Positions 1 through 7,544 of a stretch of DNA of 64,000 nt are shown one piece after another. Numbering within the stretch: position 1 is the stretch's first letter; each line of letters begins with the position of its first letter. The notes below the pieces were generated by a model, which worked only from the letters and a program-made list of their open reading frames with translations, did no database searches and was not told the origin of the DNA. The translations under genes were made by a program, and so were the position numbers. The stretch is from M3007 sp035299505 (GTDB lineage Bacteria > Bacteroidota > Bacteroidia > Chitinophagales > Saprospiraceae): assembly GCA_035299505.1 (NCBI GenBank), contig DATGWL010000090.1, positions 66,297 to 130,296 on the forward strand. The letters are read 5' to 3'.

Positions 1-3
1 AAA

Positions 4-318
4 ATGAAAAATATCTTCGTTCACCAGGTCTATTTTTGGCTAAACAATCCGGAAAGCAAGGCTGATCGGGATAACCTTGTAGAAGGCTTAAAGACTTTGA
101 CCCGAATTGAGCATATCCAGAGCTGGCATATTGGTGTGCCAGCCGGCACCAGCCGCGAGGTCATAGACGGAAGCTATGCGGTGTCCTGGCTCAATATTTT
201 TAAAGACCGGGCTGCTCAGGATGCGTATCAGGTTGATCCGGTGCATCTGGCTTTTGTACAAAACTACCGCCACCTGTGGAGCAAGGTAGTGGTGTATGAT
301 TCGGTGGATGAGGGTTAA
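4..318 (+). CDS. Dabb (stress-responsive A/B barrel) family protein
   Basis: Small 104-residue protein that fits the dimeric alpha/beta barrel (Dabb) family. It opens with a short strand (IFVHQVYFWL), has a charged helix with LVEGLKTL, then IEHIQSWHIGVPA, and ends with a helix around HLAFVQNYRHLW followed by a final strand KVVVYD. Length and order match single-domain Dabb proteins, which form dimeric ferredoxin-like barrels of mostly unknown substrate. There is no signal peptide, so it is probably cytosolic. The ATG lies three bases into the window, so the promoter is not visible. It converges on the tmRNA gene. Function beyond the fold is unknown. Confidence 0.75.
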   Translation: MKNIFVHQVYFWLNNPESKADRDNLVEGLKTLTRIEHIQSWHIGVPAGTSREVIDGSYAVSWLNIFKDRAAQDAYQVDPVHLAFVQNYRHLWSKVVVYDSVDEG

Positions 319-334
319 TGTATAGTTTTGGAGA

Positions 335-375
335 AGAAAAAAGCCCAGTTGCTTGATTATCAAGCAACTGGGCTT
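335..375 (-). terminator. Intrinsic terminator of the tmRNA gene
   Basis: A 16-base perfect inverted repeat (341-356 against 360-375, arm AAGCCCAGTTGCTTGA) with a 3-base loop. On the minus strand it is followed by a T-rich run (335-342). It lies just downstream of the tmRNA 3' end and can also stop plus-strand transcripts from the Dabb gene. Confidence 0.85.
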
Positions 376-382
376 ATGGTTG

Positions 383-781
383 TGGAGCTGGCGGGACTCG
401 AACCCGCGTCCGGACAAAGCGTCGCAACGCCTTCTACATGCTTATTCACTGCTTGGGTTTTCGAGTGCAAGACTGGTTCAGTGACCCACACATTTGCACC
501 TTATCTCCTAAGTTTCGCCCGGCGGTCAGAGCATCCCGCCAGACTATCCCGAAAAAAGTTTGATGCGCGGCGGCTCCTATCGGAAGTCGAAAGCTAAGAG
601 GGGGACGCTGAGCGTGGCCCTCACGCGGCACAAAGGCGTCCTAATTCGCTAGAATTAAGCAGCCATAGCGTACTGGTGTTCGCCAGTTACATTTCGGTCG
701 TTATTTTTTGAGGGGTAACCAACCATGCCCCTGCATGCTTACGAAACGACTACACCTTCCCGTCAATACCAAAGCAGCCCC
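383..781 (-). ncRNA. ssrA: tmRNA (transfer-messenger RNA)
   Basis: tmRNA rescues stalled ribosomes and tags the nascent chain for proteolysis. The minus strand begins GGGGCTGCTTTGG (from 781) and ends with a T-arm GGGTTCGAGTCCC and acceptor CAGCTCC plus discriminator A at 383, which pairs with the 5' GGGGCUG. The CCA is not encoded exactly (CAA follows), so it is probably added after transcription. The tag frame lies at 655-684: GGC GAA CAC CAG TAC GCT ATG GCT GCT TAA, giving GEHQYAMAA after the alanine carried by the RNA. The usual ending ALAA is AMAA here. Total length is about 399 bases, normal for a one-piece tmRNA. Confidence 0.93.
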
Positions 782-798
782 ATTTTTGAGTTATTTTG

Positions 799-934
799 AG
801 GTCATTTAGGAGTCATTTAGGTCATTTAGCGGCCGTTTTATTCGAAACAACTCCCAAATGACCATAAAAATGTCTATTAAATGTCCCTTAAATGACTTTT
901 CATTTCACAAAGATAAACCCATTCCTCTTACCAA
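799..934 (-). promoter_or_regulatory. tmRNA upstream region: repeated GTCATTTAG motifs and a possible promoter
   Basis: On the minus strand TATCTTTG (908-915) fits the Bacteroidota -7 box TAnnTTTG, with TTTTGG about 16-17 bases upstream (near 931-936) as a loose -33. Between it and the tmRNA, three GTCATTTAG-like units (799-829) face three AAATGAC/AAATGTC units (855-896), so the two clusters are roughly inverted. The first 350 bases after the tmRNA hold no convincing gene. The promoter assignment is tentative. Confidence 0.4.
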
Positions 935-1067
935 AAGTTCATTCCGGCTTGTTAATACTTTCCAATGGAGAATTCAGACCAATTCCTGACAATCCCTGCC
1001 CTACCTTTGCAGCCCGAAAAGAGGCAAGTCAAGCCCCTCAAATAACGTCGGCTAAACCCGTCGGTAC

Positions 1068-1121
1068 TTCAAACCCTTCAAACCTCTCAAACTCTTCAAA
1101 CTCTTCAAACCCTTCTAACAT
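1068..1121. repeat. 9-base tandem repeat (TTCAAACCC-like), six units
   Basis: Six consecutive 9-base units of the form yTCAAACyC, the last one degenerate. They lie 12 bases before the GTG start of the next gene, in its leader. A shorter run of the same unit occurs at about 15372-15402, upstream of another repeat locus. The region otherwise holds TACCTTTG at 1002-1009, a possible -7 box without a matching -33. Confidence 0.7.
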
Positions 1122-1132
1122 CTCCACCCGCT

Positions 1133-2356
1133 GTGCCAAATTCAACCATTAAAATCGGAATCATCAGAGAAGGCAAAGTGCCGCCAGATTCCCGCGTACC
1201 CCTCACCCCGGAACAATGCGCCGAAGCCCAGGTGGAATTGCCGGTTAGGGTAGTTGTAGAACCCTCGCCCGTTCGTTGTTTCAAAGACGAGGAATTCACC
1301 AAACACGGCATTCACCTGCAAAACGACTTGTCTGATTGCGATATCCTCCTGGGGGTTAAAGAAGTGCCTATCGAAAAACTGATCCCGGGAAAAACATACC
1401 TGTTTTTCTCCCACACCATCAAAAAGCAGCCCTATAACCGCGCTTTGCTGAAAGCCGTGCTGGAGAAAAAAATCCGACTCATTGATTACGAAGTGCTTAC
1501 CAACGATAACGGCGAACGACTCATCGCCTTTGGTTTTTATGCCGGCATTGTTGGCGCGCACAACGGTATGTGGACCTGGGCCCAACGCACCGGCGATTTC
1601 CAACTGCCGCGTTTGTTCCAGAGTCATGATTACGCCGAAGTGCTGGAAGTGTACGAAAAACTCAAATTGCCAGCCCTGCGCATTGTGCTCACCGGAGGTG
1701 GACGGGTGTCGACCGGAGCGGCCAAGAACCTCAAAGACATGGGTATCAGGCAGGTGACGCCGGAAGAATACCTGACTAAAACCTTCGATCACGCCGTCTT
1801 TACCCAACTCCAGGCAGCAGATTATGTGCAGCACAAGGCAGGTAAACCCTTCGATAAGGCGCATTTTTATGCCCACGGAGATGAATATCAAAGCACTTTC
1901 GAGCGTTTCTGGTGTTGTACAGATATCTTCATGAACGGCATTTTTTACGATAAAAAAGCGCCCATGTTTTTTACTCGGGAAGATATGCAGCGTCCGGATT
2001 TCAAGATCCGGGTTATTGCCGACATTACTTGCGATATCATGCCGCAGTCTTCCGTGCCCAGCACTATTCGCGCTACTAAAATTGCTGACCCGGTATATGG
2101 CTTCAATCCTGAAACCGGACAGGAAATACCAGCTTATCAACCCAACGGGGTGGATATGATGACCATCGACAACCTCCCTTCAGAACTTCCCCGGGATGCT
2201 TCCGCCTTTTTTGGCCGTCAATTGCTGGAACGTATTCTCCCCGAGCTGCTCAAAGGACGCCAAAGTCCGGCCATTTGCCGCGGCATGATCGCCGAAAACG
2301 GTCAATTGACCGAGGAGTTCGCCTATCTGCAGGATTACGTTGAGATGAGTTCTTGA
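1133..2356 (+). CDS. Saccharopine/alanine dehydrogenase-like NAD(P)-dependent enzyme
   Basis: A 407-residue protein of the alanine dehydrogenase / pyridine nucleotide transhydrogenase fold. The N-terminal domain starts IKIGIIREGKVPPDSRVPLT and has the FSHTIKKQPYN segment found in LYS1-type saccharopine dehydrogenases. The second domain holds VLTGGGRVSTGAAKNL, a nucleotide-binding glycine loop, followed by VIADITCD. Fungal LYS1 forms lysine from saccharopine; in bacteria, relatives are often annotated only as NAD(P)-dependent oxidoreductases, so the substrate is not certain. No other lysine-pathway gene is nearby. The start is a GTG directly after the 9-base repeat. The stop codon lies inside the left arm of a 48-base inverted repeat. 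Confidence 0.75.
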   Translation: MPNSTIKIGIIREGKVPPDSRVPLTPEQCAEAQVELPVRVVVEPSPVRCFKDEEFTKHGIHLQNDLSDCDILLGVKEVPIEKLIPGKTYLFFSHTIKKQPYNRALLKAVLEKKIRLIDYEVLTNDNGERLIAFGFYAGIVGAHNGMWTWAQRTGDFQLPRLFQSHDYAEVLEVYEKLKLPALRIVLTGGGRVSTGAAKNLKDMGIRQVTPEEYLTKTFDHAVFTQLQAADYVQHKAGKPFDKAHFYAHGDEYQSTFERFWCCTDIFMNGIFYDKKAPMFFTREDMQRPDFKIRVIADITCDIMPQSSVPSTIRATKIADPVYGFNPETGQEIPAYQPNGVDMMTIDNLPSELPRDASAFFGRQLLERILPELLKGRQSPAICRGMIAENGQLTEEFAYLQDYVEMSS

Positions 2357-2579
2357 GTGTTTGAGTGTGGGAGTGTTTGAGTTTGCGTTCGGCTGGGTAT
2401 TTTGTCGTTTGGTTTTACGAGATACCCAGCCGAATGCAAACTCAAACACTCCCACACTCAAACACTCAAACACTCAGGCACTCAAACACTCAAGCACTCA
2501 AACACTCAAACACTCCCACACTCAAACACTCAAACACTCAGGCACTCAAACACTCAAACACTCCCACACTCAAACACTC
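2353..2579. repeat. Large inverted repeat followed by an 8-base satellite (CACTCAAA)n
   Basis: Arms 2353-2400 and 2422-2469 are inverted copies of 48 bases with a single mismatch, around a 21-base loop. The outer halves of the arms are themselves made of 8-base units. From about 2440 to 2577 the right arm continues as tandem 8-base units, mostly CACTCAAA with CACTCAGG, CACTCAAG and CACTCCCA variants in a higher-order pattern. It sits between two convergent genes; the stop of the upstream gene is in the left arm and the C-terminus of the downstream minus-strand gene is encoded by the satellite. Confidence 0.9.
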
Positions 2580-3308
2580 CATAACCATCACCCCATCTAT
2601 CATCGGTTTATGCCACGGATACCACTGGGGTTTATGGAGTATGGTGCGAAGCCAAAGCGCGCCAATGATCAGGGCTATCCATATCCCAAGCAGGTGCCGG
2701 GAAGCATAATGCTGGCCGAAGGCTGCAATACCAGATGCCAGCATACACCCATATATCAGAGCTAAGGTGCGGTTTCGCCCCAGCGACATAGCCAGGGTGC
2801 CAAAGCCTTGTGTTTGATCATACGCAACATCGCTTTGATCATATGCCAATGCCAGGGCAAAGATGAAAAAGCTCCGCTCCAGGAACATAAAACCAAAGGG
2901 GCTGTGGACCCCGGCATAAGCCGGCAATACCACCGTCACCCAGCCCCAGGTAAGTGCTACCGTGATCGGTTTGGCCCACATGCGATTTCTTAAACCCGTT
3001 TTGCCACTTTGTTCAAAACCATAATAGGCCAGCCAGCCAAATGCCGGTGTAGCCAATAGCCAATAAGGCAAATCCAACTGCCATACGCCCAGGGCCGCAG
3101 GTATGGCCATGCTCCAGGCAAGTATTCTCAAGCTCGAAACCGGGTGGTTAAAATGATATCCGAAAATGGTTCCGCAAAAGACAAAAAGTTCCAGCCAGCA
3201 AATGCTCACCGGTAAACCCAGCAATATGCGGGTTTGTTCCAGCATGGCTATGGCACAAACGGCAATCCAGACCATGGAGCTTATTTGTCGGAACCGTTCC
3301 ATGCGCAA
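2538..3308 (-). CDS. UbiA-like prenyltransferase-type membrane protein
   Basis: A 256-residue protein with about seven or eight hydrophobic segments. It resembles reduced UbiA-family prenyltransferases, which transfer prenyl groups to aromatic or other acceptors in the membrane. The segment YDQSDVAYDQTQGFGTLA resembles the second aspartate-rich region of the family (DxxxD with a following G). The first canonical aspartate motif (NDxxDxxxD) is not clear, so catalytic activity is doubtful. It is followed four bases later by the PAP2-like gene on the same strand. Its last dozen residues (ECLSVGVFECLSA) are read out of the 8-base satellite, so the original C-terminus may have been replaced. Confidence 0.55.
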   Translation of the reverse strand: MRMERFRQISSMVWIAVCAIAMLEQTRILLGLPVSICWLELFVFCGTIFGYHFNHPVSSLRILAWSMAIPAALGVWQLDLPYWLLATPAFGWLAYYGFEQSGKTGLRNRMWAKPITVALTWGWVTVVLPAYAGVHSPFGFMFLERSFFIFALALAYDQSDVAYDQTQGFGTLAMSLGRNRTLALIYGCMLASGIAAFGQHYASRHLLGIWIALIIGALWLRTILHKPQWYPWHKPMIDGVMVMECLSVGVFECLSA

Positions 3309-3311
3309 ATG

Positions 3312-3878
3312 CTAAAAAATCCAGTTCTGCAAGGCGCCGAAGACAGCACCCACAACAGCACCAGCTAAGACCTCAGGCGTTTGATGTCGCCCCAACACTA
3401 CCCGCGACCAACCCACCAGAGGCGCCAGAATAAGCATCGGTATACCAATGGCCAGATCAGCATCAAGCAGCAACATACTGAGGTAGAATACCATTAAGGT
3501 GTGCTGCGAAATTTTCAACCGGGCATTAATGGCATAGCAGGTTAACATCATCAACCCAAAAAATAAGGTTTCTCCCCAAAACGGCTGCTCAAAGACATAC
3601 AGCAGCACCGCTACCGTTAACACCAGAAACAGGATTGGCTGATAAATATTCCGGGAACGTTCGCTGCGTGTAGAGACATCCCAATTGGAAATTTTTCCCT
3701 GTTTTTTTCTAAAAAACAGAAAAATTCCCATCACCGCCAGACTCCCGCAAATGGCAGCCAGTGTAGGCCAGGCTTGCTCAAATCCTACCCGCTTTACAGA
3801 AAGAAAAGCAAGCGCCAATGGCAATAGAACAAAAGGATGGCCAAGGGTGGAAAGGAGGTTGGCGGTGAATTTTATCAT
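3312..3878 (-). CDS. PAP2-superfamily-like membrane phosphatase
   Basis: About 188 residues from the ATG at 3878 (MIKFTANLL), with five or six hydrophobic helices. Motif 3 of the PAP2 (type 2 phosphatidic acid phosphatase) family is visible as SRVVLGRHQTPEVLAGA, with the catalytic histidine after SR, and KISQHT sits where motif 2 (usually SGH) is expected. Such enzymes dephosphorylate lipid phosphates or isoprenyl diphosphates. A longer frame reaching 3959 overlaps the preceding gene by 38 bases and adds a charged, non-membrane leader, so the inner start is preferred. The neighbouring UbiA-like gene suggests shared isoprenoid-lipid chemistry, which is inference. Confidence 0.6.
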   Translation of the reverse strand: MIKFTANLLSTLGHPFVLLPLALAFLSVKRVGFEQAWPTLAAICGSLAVMGIFLFFRKKQGKISNWDVSTRSERSRNIYQPILFLVLTVAVLLYVFEQPFWGETLFFGLMMLTCYAINARLKISQHTLMVFYLSMLLLDADLAIGIPMLILAPLVGWSRVVLGRHQTPEVLAGAVVGAVFGALQNWIF

Positions 3879-3921
3879 AGTGTTTGCTTGGAGAAACTGC
3901 TTACCATTTACACTAGATTTT

Positions 3922-4239
3922 TTAGAGCTCGCGAGAAATAATTTCAGCAAGTTCATCACCCTCGGGCCCAGTCATTATACCTATAACATCTGAAAGAAAA
4001 TGAGGTGTTTCAACTCCTTCAGAAGGGGTTTGCAATGATCCGGTTTCAGACATAAAATCTTCTGAATCTGACTTTGCTGGAAACTCCGTAATCCGATGGG
4101 CAAAGAGCTTGGTTAACAACTCCTTTATTTGCAGTAACTCCTCATTCGTGGGGTTGAAAGAGTAGATTTTTAGCAACTCTAACTGCAAAGGGGTAAGATT
4201 TAAACTGGCTTCGACATCCATGAGATTTTTGTGTTTCAT
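3922..4239 (-). CDS. Hypothetical small protein, possible antitoxin-like partner
   Basis: A 105-residue acidic protein. The N-terminal half, with LTPLQLELLKIYSFNPTNEE and then LLQIKELLTKLF, resembles a short helical module seen in many small Bacteroidota and cyanobacterial proteins that sit next to toxin-like genes. The C-terminal half is low in aromatic residues and probably disordered. It follows the HEPN-like gene on the same strand with a 42-base gap, and both are more AT-rich than their neighbours. A role as antitoxin is inference from position only. Confidence 0.55.
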   Translation of the reverse strand: MKHKNLMDVEASLNLTPLQLELLKIYSFNPTNEELLQIKELLTKLFAHRITEFPAKSDSEDFMSETGSLQTPSEGVETPHFLSDVIGIMTGPEGDELAEIISREL

Positions 4240-4281
4240 TTTGAAATTAATGTTCTTCTTCCAGAAACCTTAACCTTAAAT

Positions 4282-4998
4282 CTAATTTCCATCTGTTTTA
4301 TCAATGATTTTCAGCTCGATAAATATATTCTTTAAGGTAAAGCTATCTCTTTTTGAGTCATCCGTCAAAATATACTCTCCATTTATGCTATAGGCAGTGT
4401 TGAAAAACCATCCTAATACTCCAATAAATTTTTTTGCAAATTCAATAAGGTCTAAGATATCCTTACTTGTTAGGGTGGTTTCAATCGCTTCTATGTTATC
4501 ATTGTGGGCCAATTTTTTATTCCGTAGGGTTTCGAGCGATGTTATTTTGGGCTTAAGCTCTTTAGATTTGGCTTTCCCCGAAAAAAAATTTGCAACTTCA
4601 ATTACCGCAGATTCGGGAGAATCTTTCATTTGCTTAAGTTTGTATATGATTTCCTCTGGCATTCCTGCTCTTTCTAACTCTTTCTGGAAATGTTGGTTCT
4701 CGGAAATAGAAGGAAATTCATTTGCGCTTTCTCTCATTTTTTTTAATAGATACTGTAAACCTAGTGTCTCGTGCTTATTATTTGGTTTATCGTAAATTCT
4801 TGCCAAACACATAATCACATCTCTATATAAAACACTTTGTAGATGTGCAAATAGAGGTTTGAAGTGGCCATGGCGTGCATTATTGATAGCATGAGCGTTT
4901 TGACTTATTTGGTCAATCAGAAAATATGATTTTTCTGCTTTGAATATTTCAGCTACATGGCTTTTTTCAAGCAATTTGATGAATTCAGGCTTTTCCAT
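4282..4998 (-). CDS. Probable AbiU2-type HEPN domain protein
   Basis: An all-helical protein of 238 residues. The stretch YRDVIMCLARIYDKPNNKH followed by LGLQYLLKKM resembles the core of the AbiU2 HEPN family, in which a helix ending in ARxxD is followed by a leucine-rich helix. HEPN proteins are frequently RNases in abortive-infection and toxin-antitoxin systems. The canonical Rx4-6H motif is not clean here (R and H are eight residues apart), so nuclease activity is uncertain. No transmembrane segment or signal peptide is seen. It is AT-rich compared with the flanking genes, consistent with recent acquisition (inference), and heads a two-gene unit. Confidence 0.5.
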   Translation of the reverse strand: MEKPEFIKLLEKSHVAEIFKAEKSYFLIDQISQNAHAINNARHGHFKPLFAHLQSVLYRDVIMCLARIYDKPNNKHETLGLQYLLKKMRESANEFPSISENQHFQKELERAGMPEEIIYKLKQMKDSPESAVIEVANFFSGKAKSKELKPKITSLETLRNKKLAHNDNIEAIETTLTSKDILDLIEFAKKFIGVLGWFFNTAYSINGEYILTDDSKRDSFTLKNIFIELKIIDKTDGN

Positions 4999-5026
4999 AG
5001 CAGTCCAGACAACAACTTATATTACA

Positions 5027-7399
5027 TTAATTCCGCAATGGTTTGCCGTTTTCCAGCATAAACTGTATCCGCTCCAACGTTTTTTGTTCACCACAGAGCG
5101 ACAAAAATGCCTCGCGCTCAATGTCCAGCAAGTACTGCTCGCTTACAGTTTGTGGACTCGTCAGATCGCCGCCACAAAGCACCCAGGCCACCTTTTGGGC
5201 AATTTTGATGTCGTGCTCACTGGCGTAATGACCCAGTTTCAAAGAGTGAGCTGCTACATACAATGCCCCCAGGCCGGTGCGGCCCAGCACATAAACGTCT
5301 TTGCGCTGGATGGGTTTGACGTAGTTGTCGGCCAGCTCCAACACTTTCTTCTTGCCCTCACTGATGTTGCGGGCGGTATTGTGCACCACCATGTCTTTAT
5401 TCTGCATCAGGTAGCCATAATTGAAGGCTTCGTATGCAGAAGTGGCCACCTGAGCGGTAGCAATGGTTTTAAACTTGTCTATCAAACGCGGAATTTGCAC
5501 ATCACCTTCGCGGGTTATTTCGTCAGACAAACGCACAGCAAATTCCTTGGTGCCACCGCCGCCAGGCAGCAGGCCCACACCTACCTCTACCAATCCCATA
5601 TAAGTCTCCGCCGCTGCCACTACCGAATCAGCGTGCATGGAAAACTCACAGCCGCCGCCAAACACATAGCCCTGCGTGGCAATCACCACCGGAATAGCGG
5701 AATAACGGATGCGCATGGAGGTTTGCTGGAATACGTTGGTGGCCATGTTCAACTCATCCCAGTTTTGCTCGTAAGCCATCATAGCCACCATCATCAGGTT
5801 GGCGCCTACGGTGAATTGCTGGGCGTTATTGCCAATCACAATGCCCTTCCAACCCTGTTCTTCAGCAATCTGTATGGAATCGTTGATGCCGCGTAAAATG
5901 CCTTCGCCAATGGCGTTCATTTTGGAATGGAACTCCAGACACAACACGCCATCCCCTAAATCGTGCAAAGTACATTCGGAGTTGGTATAAACCGGTTTTT
6001 GTGCCTGGTAAGCATCCAGGATAACAAACGCCTCGCCGCCCGGCAGTGCTTCGTATTGTTTGGTTAACGGATTGTAGCACAGACGTTTACCCCCTTCGGT
6101 TTTGTAAAAAGACTGGTGGCCGGCTGCCAGCATGTCTTTTACCCAGGCAGCAATGCTTTCGCCTTGTTTTTCGGCGCGCTCCACACATTCGGCCACTCCG
6201 GCCATATCCCAGTATTGAAACGGCCCAACTTCCCAGGCAAACCCGGCGCGAAGCGCATCATCAATGGCATATGCTGTGTTGGAAATTTCAGGAACCCGGT
6301 TAGAAACGTAAGCAAAAAGACCCAAAAAGGATTTTTGCAGCATTTCAGCGCCCTTATCTGTGCCATTAAATATGGCTTTCATCCGTCGAGGCAATTCCTC
6401 AATCTGCTTCAGGGTGTCCAGAATAGGCAGTTTTTCCTTTTGGGATGGGGCGTATTCCAGGGTTTCCAGATTGAGCGCCAGAATGACCGGCCTGCCTTTT
6501 GCGTCTTTTTCACCCGTTTTTTTGTAAAAACCTTGTCCCGACTTGTTGCCATAGAATTTGTTCTCCACCAGAAAGTTCAAAAACTTTGGAACACCCATTT
6601 TCGAGATCTGCTCGTCGTCCGGGCAGTTTTGTTTCATGCCGTTGATCACATGAACGGCGGTATCCATACCTACCAGATCGGCCAACCGGAACGTGCCGGT
6701 TTTAGGCCGGCCAATAGCAGGTCCGGTAAGCGCATCTGCGGTATCAATGCCCAGCCCAAGTTCATGGGTGAGCTGGAATATTTTGGCCATGGCATACACG
6801 CCTACCCGATTGGCAATGAATGCCGGGGTATCCTTGCACAATACGGTTTGTTTGCCCAGAATGACATCTCCATAATGCATGAAAAAGTCAACCACTTCCG
6901 GGTTGGTATCTGCCGTAGGTATCACTTCCAGCAGTCGCATGTAGCGTACCGGATTAAAAAAGTGGGTTCCGCAGAAGTTTTTGCGGAAATCTTCACTCCT
7001 GCCTTCTGCCATCAAATGAATGGGAATACCGGAGGTGTTGGAGGTCACCAATGTGCCTTTGGTCCGGTACTGATCCACCTTTCCGTAAATCTGCTTTTTG
7101 ATGTCCAAACGCTCTACTACCACCTCAATGACCCAGTCGCAGTCTTTGATTTTAGGAAAATCATCGTCGAAGTTGCCGGTAGTAATCCTGCTGGCAAACT
7201 TGGCATCGTAAAAGGGTGCAGGTTTGGCTTTCAGGGCATTAGCCAACGAATCTGCAGCAATCTTGTTCCGATTCCCGCCTTCGGTAGGGAGATCGAGCAA
7301 CATGACTTCCAAGCCGCAACCGGCCAGATGAGCAGCTATTCCGGTACCCATAAGACCGGAGCCAAGAACGGCAACTTTACGAATGCGTTTGTTCAGCAT
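5027..7399 (-). CDS. fadN: 3-hydroxyacyl-CoA dehydrogenase / enoyl-CoA hydratase, FadN type
   Basis: A 790-residue bifunctional beta-oxidation enzyme with the domain order of Bacillus FadN (about 789 residues): dehydrogenase first, hydratase second. The NAD loop is GSGLMGTGIAAHLA near residue 13, followed by the substrate region TSGIPIHLMAEG and HFFNPVRYM, then the C-terminal dehydrogenase domains. The enoyl-CoA hydratase part begins near residue 470; QFTVGANLMMVAMMA and VFGGGCEFSMHADS form the oxyanion region and GLLPGGGGTKE the active-site glutamate region. It hydrates enoyl-CoA and oxidises the 3-hydroxyacyl-CoA. The usual thiolase partner is not adjacent, so it is transcribed without a visible partner. 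Confidence 0.9.
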   Translation of the reverse strand: MLNKRIRKVAVLGSGLMGTGIAAHLAGCGLEVMLLDLPTEGGNRNKIAADSLANALKAKPAPFYDAKFASRITTGNFDDDFPKIKDCDWVIEVVVERLDIKKQIYGKVDQYRTKGTLVTSNTSGIPIHLMAEGRSEDFRKNFCGTHFFNPVRYMRLLEVIPTADTNPEVVDFFMHYGDVILGKQTVLCKDTPAFIANRVGVYAMAKIFQLTHELGLGIDTADALTGPAIGRPKTGTFRLADLVGMDTAVHVINGMKQNCPDDEQISKMGVPKFLNFLVENKFYGNKSGQGFYKKTGEKDAKGRPVILALNLETLEYAPSQKEKLPILDTLKQIEELPRRMKAIFNGTDKGAEMLQKSFLGLFAYVSNRVPEISNTAYAIDDALRAGFAWEVGPFQYWDMAGVAECVERAEKQGESIAAWVKDMLAAGHQSFYKTEGGKRLCYNPLTKQYEALPGGEAFVILDAYQAQKPVYTNSECTLHDLGDGVLCLEFHSKMNAIGEGILRGINDSIQIAEEQGWKGIVIGNNAQQFTVGANLMMVAMMAYEQNWDELNMATNVFQQTSMRIRYSAIPVVIATQGYVFGGGCEFSMHADSVVAAAETYMGLVEVGVGLLPGGGGTKEFAVRLSDEITREGDVQIPRLIDKFKTIATAQVATSAYEAFNYGYLMQNKDMVVHNTARNISEGKKKVLELADNYVKPIQRKDVYVLGRTGLGALYVAAHSLKLGHYASEHDIKIAQKVAWVLCGGDLTSPQTVSEQYLLDIEREAFLSLCGEQKTLERIQFMLENGKPLRN

Positions 7400-7544
7400 A
7401 ATCAGTTTAGCGAAAATTTGCCGCTAAGATAAGTAACTTGATTGCTATGAACCAAACTACCTGACAAGTGATTGTTTCTTTCCGATTACTTTTTTGCAGA
7501 ACAAACGCTAATAATACCACTAATTTGAACGAAATTCCAGTCGA

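Noticed and set aside
892..1152. An 86-codon open frame upstream of the LYS1-like gene
   Set aside because: Its C-terminal part is a SNP tripeptide repeat read from the 9-base satellite and the rest is intergenic.
2440..2579. Possible CRISPR array
   Set aside because: The repeat unit is 8 bases with no spacers of constant length, and there is no cas gene nearby.
6116..7432. A 438-codon plus-strand open frame inside fadN
   Set aside because: It runs antisense to a clearly conserved enzyme and has no protein-like motifs; it is a by-product of codon use on the other strand.
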